Shown piece after piece: positions 1 to 13,724 of a stretch of 64,000 bases of DNA (the first letter of the stretch is position 1; each line of letters starts with the position of its first letter). A model generated the notes under the pieces. It was not told the origin of the DNA, did no database searches, and saw only the letters and a list, made by a program, of their open reading frames with translations. Made by a program: the position numbers and the translations under genes. Source of the DNA: Apostichopus japonicus (Eukaryota; Echinodermata; Holothuroidea; Aspidochirotida; Stichopodidae); contig NC_092574.1 of assembly GCF_037975245.1 (NCBI RefSeq), positions 5,634,713 through 5,698,712 of the forward strand. The letters are read 5' to 3'.

Positions 1-1482
1 CCCCTTCACAATATTCAAACCATTCACTAACAGCATTCTAACTTCATAGTTAGTTCAATGATTCACAAATATAAACCAGATTCTAATGTTAAGGTCAAAG
101 GTCATGTACTTTTAACATAAACAAACCTCTTGTCCTTTACAAGGGATATATATATATATTACAATAACTTATCAATTCTTAATTCTCGTGCAGTGAAGTG
201 CTTTGTTCAATTTAAAGTGTGTGCTCGCCTCATCTAAATGCATTGAAAACCCAACCAAGGTTTGAGGTATGGTACCAAAAGTGAATTTAACATGTAAAAA
301 CCAAAACCAGAACTTTTTCCCATTAATAATAAGTACATATTTACACTGAAATGATGATAAACAACAACAAATTGAGTCAGTCGTCGCTTAACGTTTGGTC
401 AAGTCACGAAAGAGAGCATGTTCCCTTCCACATCGAGTGAACATTTTTTCTACAGTCGTCGAACTCGAAACGAAGACAAAAATCATATATGAAAGGTTAT
501 AATGAAAGACACTTTGAATTAAAAAAACACACAAAAGAAGAAGCAAAAATTCAATTAAAAATAAGAAATACCAACAGCTTAAAGATAAAAATTGGTTGAA
601 TTAATAACCAATGACAAGGCAAAGCATCAATTTAAATTTGATAAACAACCTTAAATGAAAACAAACTTGATTTCAGACTTCCTTTTATTTAGAAATGCTG
701 TACTTTTTATGAATGAAAGATATTGCTATCGGACATTATGAAGAAAAATTTTGTTTTTATACAATGATTTTTTGTTTTTGTTTCAAGTTAATTGTTTCAA
801 CTTTAAAGTTAATGGTTTCAACTTTGGACAGAACGGAACGGTGCAACCTAGTTTTACTAAGTACGCCAAACTAAGGCACAACGATAAATTAAATTACTAA
901 ATCTGGCAGAAGAAAGGTACAGTAATTCTCCGACTCTTCTTGAAAGTGTACCTTACATAACCCTCCTCCCCCACCTCTCTTGCCCCTCCCCATCTTTCTT
1001 GCCCCCCCCCTAAAAAAGGAGTACTAGCATAGTCAGTTAAGAATTACATATTTTCATAGTGACCCATATAGATTTACAAGACGAATCTGTCCAACAGCTT
1101 TCAACAGAAACAAAGAATTGTAATGGATGAAGGTGCGCTTAAAAATGGCAAGGTTAAAGTGGATGATAAATAAAGCCTATTTCTAAAGTACCTCTACATA
1201 CACGCTACATTTCTCTGTGTGTCTTGCTTAGATATTACAGAAAAAGGAAATCATGGCAAAAGATATGCAAGTATTCTTTGTTTTAGAAAGATATATATAT
1301 TAATAAAATAGGTATGAGGGGGAGGTGGGAGAGGTGGAAATGGGATACTTACCTCTCCGCTTCTGGCAGATTGCCACATTTGGCTGTATTTATCTATTGG
1401 TTAATACTGCCTGTAAATTATTTAGCTTCAATATTCCAATCAAATCCACATACAACTCTAGCAGCATCATTGCACAAATACA
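1..1482. other. No gene recognised
   Basis: AT-rich DNA with a C-run at about 1003-1011 and short TA tracts. I see no exon with convincing splice signals. Confidence 0.4.
92..104 (+). promoter_or_regulatory. DR1-type nuclear receptor half-site pair
   Basis: AGGTCA-A-AGGTCA is seen exactly. No gene is visible next to it in the window, so its relevance is unknown. Confidence 0.25.
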
Positions 1483-2080
1483 GTGACATACATACATATG
1501 ATATTTGGACTGTGTCACATACACACATGTGATAGTTGGACTGTGTCACATACACATATGTGACGTTTGGACTGTGTCACATACACACATGTGATAGTTG
1601 GACTGTGTTACATAAACACATGTGATAGTTGGACTGTGTAACATACATACACATGATATTTGGACTGTGGCACATACACACACATGATATTTGGACTGTG
1701 TCACATACACACATGTGAGTTGGACTGTGTTACATACACACATTGAATAGTTGGACTGTGTTACATAAACACATGTGATAGTTGGACTGTGTTACATAAA
1801 CACATGTGATAGTTGGACTGTGTAACATACACACACATGATATTTGGACTGTGACACATACACACATGTGATAGTTGGACTGTGTCACATACACACATGT
1901 GATAGTTGGACTTTGTTACATACACACATGTGATAGTTGAACTGTGTTACATAAACACATGTGATAGTGTGACTGTGTTACATACACATGTGAAAGTTGG
2001 ACTGTTACATGCACACATTCAACAGTTGGACTTTTACATAAACAACTGTGATAGTTGAACTGTGTTACATACACACATAT
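1483..2080 (+). repeat. About 31-bp minisatellite, about 19 copies
   Basis: The unit is close to GATAGTTGGACTGTGTTACA plus TACACACATGT. Copies vary in TAC/TAA and in length. Short open frames over it are repeat artefacts. Confidence 0.92.
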
Positions 2081-4191
2081 TCTGCAAGCTCCAAATTTAC
2101 CCCCTCAACAATTGTTCAGCAACATAAAAGAAACTTACATGTGACCATCTGGTTTGAATAACATACAAAGTAACCTAAATGTGAGATAGATCACACTAAA
2201 CAGGAATGTAAGGACAAGTATGTCCACAAAAGATTCCAACTTTGGCAAAAAAACAAAAAACAGGGTGAAAAAGTATGATGAAATCTTTGGCAATTGTTAG
2301 AGTTAACAAATTAGTACAAAGTGCAGTCAACTGAAATTTTATCTGAAATAATGCAGTTGTTTCAGTACCGAAAAACAAAAGTCAAATTGACAAAGAATAT
2401 GAACCTCTTTCCACTCACAATTACATACAGTTAAAACTGAAATGGAATGTCCTTGGACACAAAACTACATTTCATGAAACACAATACATTCTTTAAAAGA
2501 GATATAAAAAACTACATAGTATTAAATAGATATGCAGTTTAGTTAAACGTTCTTACAGGCACGGCTTACTTTAACTTCCTTCTCATTGAAATGGATCTTG
2601 TTCTTTCAAAGAGATATATCAAACTTTTAACTTCTTACACACAAAAAAATTGCTCTTTTAGCAATCTAGAATAATATTTCATTTAAATCTCCACCTCCCA
2701 TTTTTAAACAATCAAAATTAAGAAAACAAACTTGTTCTAATGTCTTCTACTTTTCACAGAATACTGGACAAGCAATAAATATGAGTTTGTGCGTTCAAAT
2801 AAAAAGTGTTTTTGTTTCTTTCGTTTTTGATCATTTTATTTATTGGTTATTGTTCTGTTTTTTTTTGGGGGGGGGGGGTTATTTTAAAGATGTTAAAATT
2901 CTCTTAAAGTCAGCAAACAATAGGTATGTCTCTGCCTTGTATGTTATTCATTTCCTTTTTTTTTTTTTATTTATTTATTGTTTAATGTTTTTAAAAATCT
3001 CGAAGCAGCACACAGTAGCTTTCATGTTATCCCTATTTAGTATGGTTTTAAATTCTTAAACTGAATAACACAAACCCAACTATTACAAAGACAGACCCTA
3101 CCACAATGAAAGTATATCCTAGTCTCCTAGCGTCTACAACTAGACCTGATATGATTTAAACTATAAACCTCTTCCTCACTATCAAGATGTTCAATAACAG
3201 ACTCGTTCCAGAAAATGAATTTAGGAAAAAGAAAAAAAACTTGAAACAAAAGAATTAAATTAACGAAACAGAAATCACCTTCTTAGATTTGAGTAAAGAT
3301 CGGAGATTTACAATGGAATGTCTTCCTGGGATGCGAACATGAGAGTAACATACAATTGATGCGAGTGGTACATAATAATGATATCCCCAAATGACTATAG
3401 GGGCAAAACTAAACTAATTGTTGACAACATTCAGATAAGTACCTTCACTCACATCCCTTTAACTATCTCTGTGAGATTTTAAATTTTACAACTTCATTCG
3501 TAAATTTTTATTTTGAAGAATGGGTGAGTGTAGTGTGCTGACTAAGTGGCCAATATCGCCAAAAGTATTAGTTTTAAATTTCTTATCTGTGAAACCTTCT
3601 TACACATTTAAATATTCGAGACGTACTTGAAAAGTTAATTTCCTGCCCTGGAACCGGGGTGAGTTGTAAGATACTAATAGGTAGACCACTCTGTTCCTTT
3701 TTCGTTTTACAGATAACGGTTGAAAGATTGGGAAACAAATAATGGAGATGTATTGGTGTGTGAAAGGTTTTACAATTTAGCAGATAGTTTGAAGACAAAA
3801 GGTTTGCTTTTACACATTTACAGCAAAATCAGAAAGCAACAGTTTCAAGAATAAAAACAGAAAAGAGCCTCATCTCCATTAAATCAAGGTCCAAAGAGTG
3901 GCACAAGTATAAAAGGTATTTAACTGGTGAAGAGTTTGCAGCTAAGTCAGCTGTCTGAAACAAACATATAGCTTATCGAGGATGACAATTCCGCTAGCTA
4001 GTTCATACGTGCCTGTTTACCATTTCAAAAGCTGCTTAATGTAACTGACTTGCAACAGAGTGACTCGCTTGTAGTAAAAGTACTGAAGTGGAAAAGAGTT
4101 TGAAGCTAGTTGGTTGTTTCAACCAGATAGCTCGCTTGTTAAAGTTGACCAATATCTTGAAGCTAGCTAGTTCAGTAGTACATGCCTGCTC
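2081..4191. other. Non-coding; 3' flank of the TBC gene at its right end
   Basis: A G run at about 2867-2878 and T runs are visible. The part from 3.5 to 4.19 kb is the likely 3' UTR of the minus-strand TBC gene. No other coding exon was found. Confidence 0.4.
3507..3512 (-). terminator. Candidate poly(A) signal of the TBC gene
   Basis: This is the first AATAAA on the minus strand below the TBC stop codon, giving a 3' UTR of roughly 680-700 nt. No transcript evidence is available, so it is only the nearest match. Confidence 0.3.
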
Positions 4192-7100
4192 TCACTCGAC
4201 CATCTCAAAGCTGTTGGAAATGACGGACTTACGGCAATACTCCCGCACGAGCCCTTCGGCTTGGGTGAGAACTTGTTTGAGGTCCAGTTTGTGAGTTAAT
4301 CTGTGGGACAAACAAAATTGAGATTGAACAAACAAACAAACAAAAAACTTGGAAATATCACAATCAAGTGGAAAAGTTAATTAATAGTTGACCATGCTGA
4401 CTTTATGATAAGTACCGCTTGATATGTTTTGCAATATAGTTACAACACCATTCGGATGATTATTAGCTGTAAAATCTATCTTTTAATGAATTTTCTGGAT
4501 GGATAGAACGACAATGGACTCACCCGTTAATAAATTGGAATACTGACGCTGAATCATTGCACTTCTTAATGTCCTCCCTATGGTGGTGCAGGATGGCCAC
4601 ACATATAAATAACTCAAATGTAAATTCGGTATTGATATCCGCCACGGCTAATCTCTGTCGGCCACCTATCAGACGAAGAAAGAAAGCGAATCATGAGAAC
4701 CTCCGGTAATATATCCATGTAGCCACTGGTTACTGTAACCACTGGTTACTGTAACCATTGGTTAACCAGAAAAGCCAGTGGGCTTATTGTGATTCCTTGC
4801 CAATTGAGATTATAATCCCAAGCTTTCGTCATTGTTGATTAAATTGATCAGAGTTCTTTCACTGACTGTGGACCTACCAACTAAATATGTTCACTTACCA
4901 TGTTTACAAGCTACTTTTAGCAAAAATCACTTTAAGCCCTGCCCCCTAATAAATGTGCATGATGTCACATTGAACATACATTATCTGGTACCGGCTATCT
5001 ACCAACACCTTCACACAAAGTATGATTCAATTCTGAAAATGTTTACATTTGACCCTGTGACCACATTAATATTCTCGAGATGAGCACCAAAATCAATAGG
5101 GCTCTTCTACTCACTATGGCGCATATATGTATCAAGTACGACTTCAATCCAACTTGTCGTTGTTCAGTTACCGTTTTACAAGCTATTTTAGTGAAAATAA
5201 ACTTAAGCCCCACCCCCAAATAAATATGCATAATATCAACTTGAACATATATTACCATGTACCCACTATCTACCAACACATTAATACCAAGTATGAATAA
5301 ATTCTGACTTCGATTGTGGAGTTATTTCAACCCGTGACCTCATTATTATTCATGAGATGAGCAACAAAATCAATATGGTTCTTCTACTAAGTATGGTGCA
5401 TCTATGTACCAAGTATGACTTAAATCCAATAAGCCGTTGTTGAGTTATCGTGTTTACGAGCCAAGGGCGTCACATACACACACACACGCAATCACAATCG
5501 CATAGATTCCTTGAGCCTTCGGGCAAGGAATAAAAAATGCCAGCAGTTTTACTTGAAAAGGTTTATATGACCACCGACGCAAATCACGAGTAGCTTGCAG
5601 AAATAGAGAAGCAAATATAGTAGGAAGTTTCACTTTGTGAATGCAAGCAAAACATTACTTAACAGAAACAAAGGAAGCCACTTGTATTGCCAATTGAATT
5701 GATACACACTTGAACTGACTAAATGGGGTCAAACTTTATTCGCCTTGTTCGTCGTCTATACTTTCAATATCACAAAACACCTAATATCATACTGCATCAC
5801 AGGTATTTAACGTAAAAGACATATACGAATATCCCCAGCTGTTTGAATGTCCACTGACAATTTGTTAACACACAATTCAATTTCCTTTATAAAACAACTG
5901 TAGGATTACAGGAGAAAGTTAAAAATTTTCCAACAAAGTGTCTACGGTTGGTCTAATCCCTCCTGGGTTATGTTAATGAGTTCTCATAAAGATTCATGGT
6001 TCAGTGTTACTGTGCATAAATTTCATATCCCACACAAAGCAGGATGCAGGCAACCAATATCAGAAGGTTGTCATATCTGTGACAAAAATTCCCGCTAGAC
6101 GAGAAGAAAATATCACTCCTCATAAGTAATTCTGTTACATTATTGTCAATTCCACTCGTTTCTTTGGAGAAACGAACCTCCTCAAAAACAATGTTAGCAG
6201 CCTACTCAAAGCATTTGAGTTTAATTTGCGGAAGTAATGCCCTCCTATGTGGTCAATCTTTATAACCCACATGACAATCTTCCATTAATAAAATTACTAA
6301 ACTTTCCAAATGGTATCTATTATCTAAATTTAGAAGATTCTAATCAATATTTCTGCATAATTTCCACCCCACATCTTCCCCTTCACTCACTCACCCGCCC
6401 CCCTCCCCGTCCCCCAATCCACCTCCCCACTGCACCAACATATCACTAAAGTCACATAAAATATTGCATCTTATCTCTGTTTAAGTCATCACCTTCTCGC
6501 AGAAAGTCCTTTGCTCTCTCCACTTCTCGGAGCCTTTCGGCTTCATCTGAAGTCAGTTCCAGATGTTGGCTGCTGATAATTTCAAAAAGCTCTATACATT
6601 CCTCAAACACAAATTCTCTTTTGAAACTCAACAAAAGCCATCTGAAAGAAGAGACCAGCAAAAGGCTATGTGAAGATATAAATTAAATTATGTTTGAATT
6701 ATTATCGATCACTAAAAAAAAAAAGATCAATAAAATCATTCCTCTCACTCTAAACAATATATATATATTTTGGAGCCCTTTAAGTGAAAATAATTTTGTC
6801 TGCTCAAACTAGGTAACCTTCTTCACGATGAAAAAAAAATTCAATGCATTACTTCAGACCTACAATGGTACATTTTTATTGCATATATTTATCCTGAATT
6901 GTATCATTAGAGTGCAAAAAACTAGATATAAATCAAAAGAAAGAAGCAGTTTGTTCTAAATGTGGAAAAATGTCTTTTCTGTTTCAACTTCCATTAAATT
7001 CACATCATGATTTTTTTTTCACACATCTAGAAAAGCATTCACATTTGTGAGGTTGTTACAATGGATGTCTTATTACGTAGTTTAATTGTTTCCTCTGAAT

Positions 7101-10100
7101 GGAGTGGTAAAGTAGTTTGAAAAAAATTATTCTGAGAAAATTCACTGACTTGCTAATGTTTACTTTAATAATAAACACAAGTGTCGTTTTAATGTGAAAA
7201 GGTCTGTTTATAGTTAAATGTCTCTCTAAAATAATATCAAGGAATTGTATAATTTTGAAAGCCATCTATTGTAGTTGGTGATTTAAGGGATATCACCCAT
7301 GTCATGTGGTACAAATGAAAAGTAAAATAAGATAAGGAAATAGTACAAACTATAAGCCAAGCACAGACATTAAATCCAAACAGTTTCCATAGTAACACAC
7401 TAAATTCTGTTCTTAAGCTTTTACTGTGTCCACCCTACCTGTGACAGAACATCAAATCCCCAACATCACAGATTGCAAGATGTTGAGAAAGAAATGGATC
7501 AATTTCTTGAAGGAGCTTCTGAACTGATTCTAGAGGAAAAAAGAATATATTGATTCCAAACAGAGTTGTGCAAATACCAAACTTGATAAACATGATGTTA
7601 ACATTCTGTCCATTTAGTTCATAACTATATTTCCCACTGCCCATCAGTTCTCCCTTGCCCAGCATTCCCTCACCTCCCTTTTTCCATCCCATCTCATTCT
7701 CGCTTCTCATCTTCATCAGCCTACCTCCAATTCCTTCCCAAACATGACACTTCCTGATCTGAAATCAATGCCATCATCAAGTCATGTATTAACATGAAAT
7801 TCATCAAAATAATAATCATAATAATCATAATAATATGCAACTTATATAGCGCAATATGCAAAGGCTTGAAAGCGCTTTATAAAACATAATACGTAAAAAC
7901 AAAGTCGTAAAACATAAATACAAAACCAATACACCTAACGAAGATAAAATTACACGATGTGTAAAGTAGAGGAAATGTTAAAAATACAGTGTAGAACTAC
8001 ATCAAATATGTGAAAAACTACTAAAATAACTATATAACTATTTTACACTATACAGAATCAATAATAGCATGAAAAAAAACATAGCAAATATATATTGCAC
8101 AACTATTGCAATGGAATTCAGTTATGTAAAATGGTGACACTAAAACAGCCATAAAATGAAAGATGTATTTATGTGTCATAGAAATGCAGCCGCAAAACAT
8201 CTCAAGGAAGGACATAAATTACCCAAAAGCACTGAAAACAATGATTTAATTGATTTGTCATAAACTTGTGACGTCATTAGCCAAGTGTTTGAAATAACAA
8301 ACGGAAATGATGTTGTTTTCATATTATGTTATATCTGATACAAAGAAAATATACAAAAACCTTTCCATCCATTGGGATGCAGAACAAAACAAATTGGGTA
8401 AAAATTATGTCAAATATATTTGCTACCATCTAAAATGCCCAAACGTTCAATATAATCTCTTTCACCCTTACCTAGTTTCTTCAGCATGCCATGTTCTAAG
8501 AATTCGTTGGTTATTTTCTCCAAGTAGTTGGTGAAGCACCAATAGGCTTCCACTTCGTTGTTTAACACCACTAGAAAGCGGCTCAGAATGTCATTCATTC
8601 CTTGTGCATAGGTCACGTCTGGTTATCGAAAGATCAAACGGATATTTTTATGAGACCGTTAAAATTTAACTTTCCACCAGTTACAAGATCAGACCTTAAT
8701 CCAGGAAATGTTTCATTTCCCAAAGACTAATAATCTTCCCACAATACTCACTGTTGTTTTGTTTTGATTGCACAAAATGTAATACAACTAGTGTTTTCTT
8801 CTGTATGAACAATACAACCTATTTCCTTTCAACTGAGATTGGTGCAATTAGCTGCAAATATATGAAATCAATAAACAACAACTACTTCAGTCAGCAGCTA
8901 GATATGTAATCTAGGCTCTGTGTTGACAGATCTACTAGGATAGCTTATAAGACTAGACTAAGCATTAATATTAGTATTGCCCGTAAGTTGTGGCACTACC
9001 CTGTCCAATAATGACATACTTTTGTTAAACTAATTGCATGCTGGGATATGTTTCCCAGCAATAACAATAGCTTCTTTGAACAAAATTACAAACCAAACAC
9101 ATCGTCATTGAGAAATTTACTTAAGGTTAGTTTATGATATATACCAAAGTCAGTTTCCGATATTTACTCAGGTCAGTTTCCGAGGTGGGGGGGGGGGGTT
9201 TGGTTGGTCCGCCCCAGGTACCAGTCAGAGGGGGGGAGGTTCCATGCCACATTCCCCAAACAATTTTCCCTATTCTTGTAAATCATTGTGTAATCAGTTC
9301 ATAGCTTTGCCAAAAGATAGCACCATTATGCATCTACAGGAGAGCCACCTTACATGAACAAATTTTTCTCAAAGGGGAGTGGAACCCTCCCCCAGGACGG
9401 CATCCCCTGCACGGGGTGAAAAAGGAAGGACCCGCCCCTGGTGCAAACTATTCTCAGTGTGCCCACTGACCCTACCCTTCCCTATTTGAACCATTACCAG
9501 TGCTTGATTAAGAGCTGGATACTGATTTATATGCAAATTAAGATGACAACAAAGAAACTTGTGGCTAAGGAGGTCGGCTTACCTGGATGGAAGACAGCAA
9601 ATGTCACCAGTATATCTCTCAGTTTCTCCAGGTTTTGGTTATTTTTACCACTGCAAAAAAAAAGACAGCACTTAATGAATACTTTATATCCGGTCTGGCA
9701 TTACTGTGCAAACTTTAAAACTATATCATAAACCTCCATGTTTGTAGTTATGTCATCATCGGTCCTAAGTGCGGCATTTTGTTTGAAGACCAAAAGAAAT
9801 GACCATATATCTTCCACTAAAAATTGATCGAAAATTGCAAGAGTACTATTTTGGACGTTCTGTTCCTTCAAATCAGTCTCAAAGATTGATGAGTATCTAC
9901 TTAGAATGAGACAGACAAACAGGTGGTTCCTCTCAAGCTTCCTCGGAAACCTGCGTAAATTTGGCGGTGATATTTCTAAAATCGTCAGCATATCCTTCCA
10001 TCATCTCATGTCACTAGTTAACCAGTGTCATCCCTTTGGACACTTACTTGCTCTTTTGAAGAACAGCAAGTGGGAACTTAAAAATGACCTTAAGTTTACT

Positions 10101-12460
10101 TATTCCTGGGAAAATAACTTTAGCCACGATTGGCCGATACTAACCAATAGCTGACCGTGAGGCAATGCAGACTTCAATATACCGAATCATTTCCGAGCAA
10201 TGTCTGAAACAAAAATCTCTCTTAATCGTGGATAAGGAGCCGACAATCAAATCTTACCTAAAGAACGGCAAATCTCTATCCGTACGAGGGACATCTTTGT
10301 CAATTATTCTTAGAGTCTTCTTTAGACCCTTTAAGTTCTCCTCTATTGGTTGTCTGTTGGCATATATCTGTCCCAAGAAAAAAGGAAAAATTCAGAGAAA
10401 GAAAATAAGGGATTGGACATGAGACTACTTTAAAATGTTGTCGCATGATGAAGAAACAATCAGTATACACCACTGGTAGCAACCGATGGTCTTGTTTTTA
10501 TTTTTAAAACAGCAAATGCCTTTCAACACCTCACTTCAGAAGCACTAGATGAAAACTTATTTGTTTGAAGGATGATTGTTACCATGTACATGTACACAAT
10601 CTTCATCCATGCTTAGATTAATCTATTCTTCCTTACATTATTAATCATTTCTAATTGTAACATTACATTCTATTCTTCCCTGTCTATCTTACTATTAACT
10701 TCTTGCTGCTTAGTTGAGCACTAAGCAACAAGTGATTAAACACAATGGAAACAGTTTTATGTGCAAAATGAGGATGCCAAAAGAGCTGCAGAAAGCAAAA
10801 AAACAAATCAAATACCTTGGCTTGAATTTCAAAAAACTTGAATCTATGAAGGTCGTCGTGTAAGTTATTGGGAAGAGAGAGATCTTCTCCGAGCTTCACT
10901 ACCGTTGAAATGTGTTCTGTGAGTTCTAGGCAGCCTGTCACAAATGAGCAAAGTAAACATTTTTGAAGTACTCAAAAAAAACAAAAAACAAAACCTTCAT
11001 ACTGTTTTGTCTTGCTTCAAGAGAACTCCTTTACATTAAAATTACCAAGAGTAAAATCCACTCATTATTTTAAAGCCAATCAAATTTTACTTGTCGTAAA
11101 AACTCTTCAAATCTTAAACTGTCTAGACAGAAAATTATCAACTACTGTGTATTGCTTCATTGACTGTTACATACAGCTTTCAAGAGCCTCTACTAGTTGC
11201 TGGTACAATTTCAGACTTTGCATGGGATTTTTGTCAAAGTCTTACTCTGAAAGATTTTCTGCTGAAATCTCAATGTGAAACACATGTAGATTGATATATT
11301 TTGGATCTATTACAGTTGCTTGTTTGGAGAGCGAAGGTGGGGGGGGGGTGTTAAGGGGGGCCAGGTTTAACTGTAAACTATAGCAATTTGTCATTAGAAC
11401 TTCAACATTTCAATTCATAGATTACCATTCTGAGATGGGCTGTGTATCTGTTTTGTAGTATTTGGGGAAGGCTGTTTCATTTCCTCTTCTTGCTCTCTCT
11501 CCTCTGACCAGGAACCCAGGACGGATTTCCACCTGGCCTTCAAAGCTTCATATCTGTAGTGGAACTCCACATCTGATGCCTCCCTCTCCCTGTAATGAAA
11601 AAACGATGAAATTTATGAGTAAAATTTGGCCAGTGTCAGGAAGATCCCCTGTGAGAACAATTAAGGAGGCATAAGTGGGACATCATCTTTGACATAGCCA
11701 TGTCTTGAATTAAGAAATACCATAAGAATCTATCAAGGGACACTTGTAAGATATTATTGACAATTTTGACTGCTAAATATTGTTATTTACCGTTTGGTAG
11801 ACTGAAATGGATAGTACCCATAAAGAAATTTCCATGCTTCTTTCCGAACTTCTGGAGAGACTCCACCTGCAATGTGAGCAATGGGAGGGATAAATTTACA
11901 CAATGGAATAAATTACCATGACTCATGAGTGTATTAAAGGAGAGTTCATAACCAGGTAGGCCTATGTCCAATATCTATTGTACATAGCCTTATTGACATA
12001 CACCAGTTGAAAATTTGAGAAATATGTTGGAGCAGATGTTCTGCCTTAATTGACAAACCTATCAATAAATGTTAATACTAGAATACACATGGTGCTTGGT
12101 GCTGCTAGTAGTAGTACGCCTAGGCTAAGTTAGGATATCAAGTTAGTATACAAAGTGTGATGTTTACAAGCAAGTGTTGCAGAACATTGACTTGTTAGGA
12201 TACATAGGTCTACGCTTAAGACAATGTTTGTGCTTGTAGGCTAGAAAAACATGATTGTTACCTCTAAATACGGACTTTCGAAAACATTGTTCATCGGCAA
12301 TTCTACCATCTTGATCGAAGAACTTTTCAAACTGGGCCCTGTCAATAGGGGACTCACGAAAGTCTTCCTCCTCCACAATGGTGTTCCAATGCAAAGCGTA
12401 TGGCAGTAATTGTTCAAAGGATGGATCAAAACTGCAAGCCCTGGAAAACTCTTTTGCCAT
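4192..12460 (-). CDS. TBC-domain Rab GTPase-activating protein, TBC1D15/17/25-like; complete, 11 exons, 457 aa
   Basis: Exons, in transcript order: 12460-12262, 11866-11791, 11589-11426, 10934-10816, 10367-10258, 9650-9583, 8618-8472, 7529-7439, 6641-6493, 4665-4524, 4300-4192 (stop TGA 4194-4192). All introns are GT-AG, every phase joins, and the total is 1374 nt. The start is the first ATG after an in-frame TGA. Proteins of this family stimulate GTP hydrolysis by Rab GTPases on membranes. Visible landmarks: a region with DQDGRI near residue 50; GGVSPEVRKEAWKFLYGYYP (67-86), typical of the TBC1D15/16/17 group; the arginine-finger motif IDKDVPRTDR with Arg about 214; the glutamine-finger motif YAQGMND with Gln about 251; the helix EAYWCFTNYLE; then RWLLLSFKREF and EFTFELFICVAIL. 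Both fingers are intact, so GAP activity is expected. The protein is short compared with human TBC1D15 (about 690 aa) and lacks its N-terminal half. I could not settle which TBC1D subfamily it belongs to. The gene is divergent from the SCLT1-like gene. Confidence 0.9.
4885..5545 (+). repeat. Two diverged tandem units of about 280 bp, ending in an AC-rich segment
   Basis: GTTTACAAGCTACTTTTAG / GTTTTACAAGCTATTTTAG, ATAAATGTGCATGATGTCAC / ATAAATATGCATAATATCAA and the words around TCTTCTACT recur with about 270-285 bp spacing. The block ends with an ACACAC stretch and TTGAGCCTTCGGGCAAGGAA. It lies in intron 9 of the TBC gene. It looks like a piece of a longer dispersed tandem family. Confidence 0.6.
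7780..7895 (-). mobile_element. 3' tail of a SINE or LINE with ATT-type repeats
   Basis: Read on the minus strand it gives AAGCGCTTT, then GCGCTATATAAGTTGC, then repeated ATTATT/ATGATT words. This is the common end of SINE and LINE families of this kind. It lies in intron 7 of the TBC gene; the rest of the element is not clear to me. Confidence 0.45.
9186..9445 (+). mobile_element. G/C-run-rich transposon fragment
   Basis: The segment carries long G runs, GGTCCGCCCCAGG at the left and GGACCCGCCCCTGGTG at the right. The right end looks like a hAT-type terminal repeat, but no matching left inverted end or target duplication is visible, so it is probably truncated. It lies in intron 6 of the TBC gene. 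Confidence 0.35.
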
Positions 12461-13724
12461 TTGCTTCACGACCAAATCGTTTAGCCTACTTCACTTTATC
12501 GACAATGTTCTTCTTCTGTATCACCAAATTCATTATACCATGCCGTTCAACAACTTACACGTAACAATCTCTTTTCGTTCCAACTTAATCTTGTGATACT
12601 GGTAGTTTATCACGCTACCTCCGCACACTAACTACTGTTTTGCGGATTTGTAAGTTGACATCATAAAGTACGGTCCTTATGCAGCAGCAGTGCTTTAGTA
12701 TGTGAATACACTGTGTACGTAAGCTGTACCTCACGAAAAATGTCAAGTCCCACATACTCATTTGTCAACATCAACAAATGTGTAGTGTGCGTATACGCTG
12801 CCACATGACAAGGATACGGTATCGAAACAGTATGACGTCATCTTGCGGGACGCAAGAAACGGGATGTTTCCCGTCAAATCAACGATTTTATGGGCAACAA
12901 GCTCAATGAATAAACACAGCAAAGCGGAACTTGGGGACAAACCAACGGACTTTTCACAAACATAGCCTAAACGTTGTTTGGAATATGGCTTACTAATTTA
13001 TTAATTCCCACACTCCGTCCTAGTCCATGGATTCGATGATGGCTCAATGCGTCAGTATATTCTGTTTTTACCTTCATGGTATAACGGAAAGTTGACTACT
13101 CGAGTCCTGGGGGCTCGATCGAGAGCCATATCGGGGCCCTAGGATAATATGCTATCAGACCCCTCTGTTGAGGTCTTCACTTTTTTCTTTTTTAAGTGTA
13201 AGCAGTGTCTTAGCAAGAATCAAAGGAGCACTAGGGCCCGTTGTAGCATGGAGGTAAAAACACAGTTTTTACCTCCATGGTTGTAGTAACAGAGATTACA
13301 GTTGGCCATTACTTGACTGGGCTTCATTGAGGACGTGAACAATTTTGGATATTTGGTAACAATGTAACGCCATGATCTGGCACTCTTAATTAAGCTTTAT
13401 AAACCGAGGACAGGATTCCGTTGAATTCCTTTCTTTTCCTTCTTCCTGTTTTTCAATATTTAATGACACCTACTTTTCAATCTATTCTTACACGTCCTGT
13501 TAATCCCCTCAGGATTCAGTTACCCCAAGTATGTGCTTTCCTTTCTTTCGCAGTTTCACTTCCTTTTTAATATTATAGATACGTCATTGTTTATTGTGTA
13601 GTATTAAATTTCATGAGCACTTGACAAAAGACTAACACATTAGAGCTATCATGTACCATGACAATGCCGATCAGGAGGCCGTATCCATTGCATACGTACA
13701 ATTAAATACAGTAGGCCTATACGT
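12461..13724. other. Intergenic DNA between two divergent genes, left half
   Basis: No exon is convincing here. The stretch lies upstream of both the TBC gene (minus) and the SCLT1-like gene (plus), so it should hold 5' UTR and promoter sequence of the former. The only visible structure is a hairpin at 13247-13279. Confidence 0.5.
13247..13279. repeat. Perfect 15-bp inverted repeat with 3-nt loop
   Basis: Arms CATGGAGGTAAAAAC (13247-13261) and GTTTTTACCTCCATG (13265-13279) are exact reverse complements around ACA. A related arm occurs at about 13068 (TTTTTACCTTCATGG) and a diverged hairpin at about 44883-44911, so it is likely the end of an interspersed element rather than a local regulatory hairpin. 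Confidence 0.75.

Noticed and set aside
9701..9991. A 96-codon minus-strand frame inside the TBC gene
   Set aside because: The TBC exons on either side join directly in phase and give a continuous TBC domain, so this frame would interrupt it.
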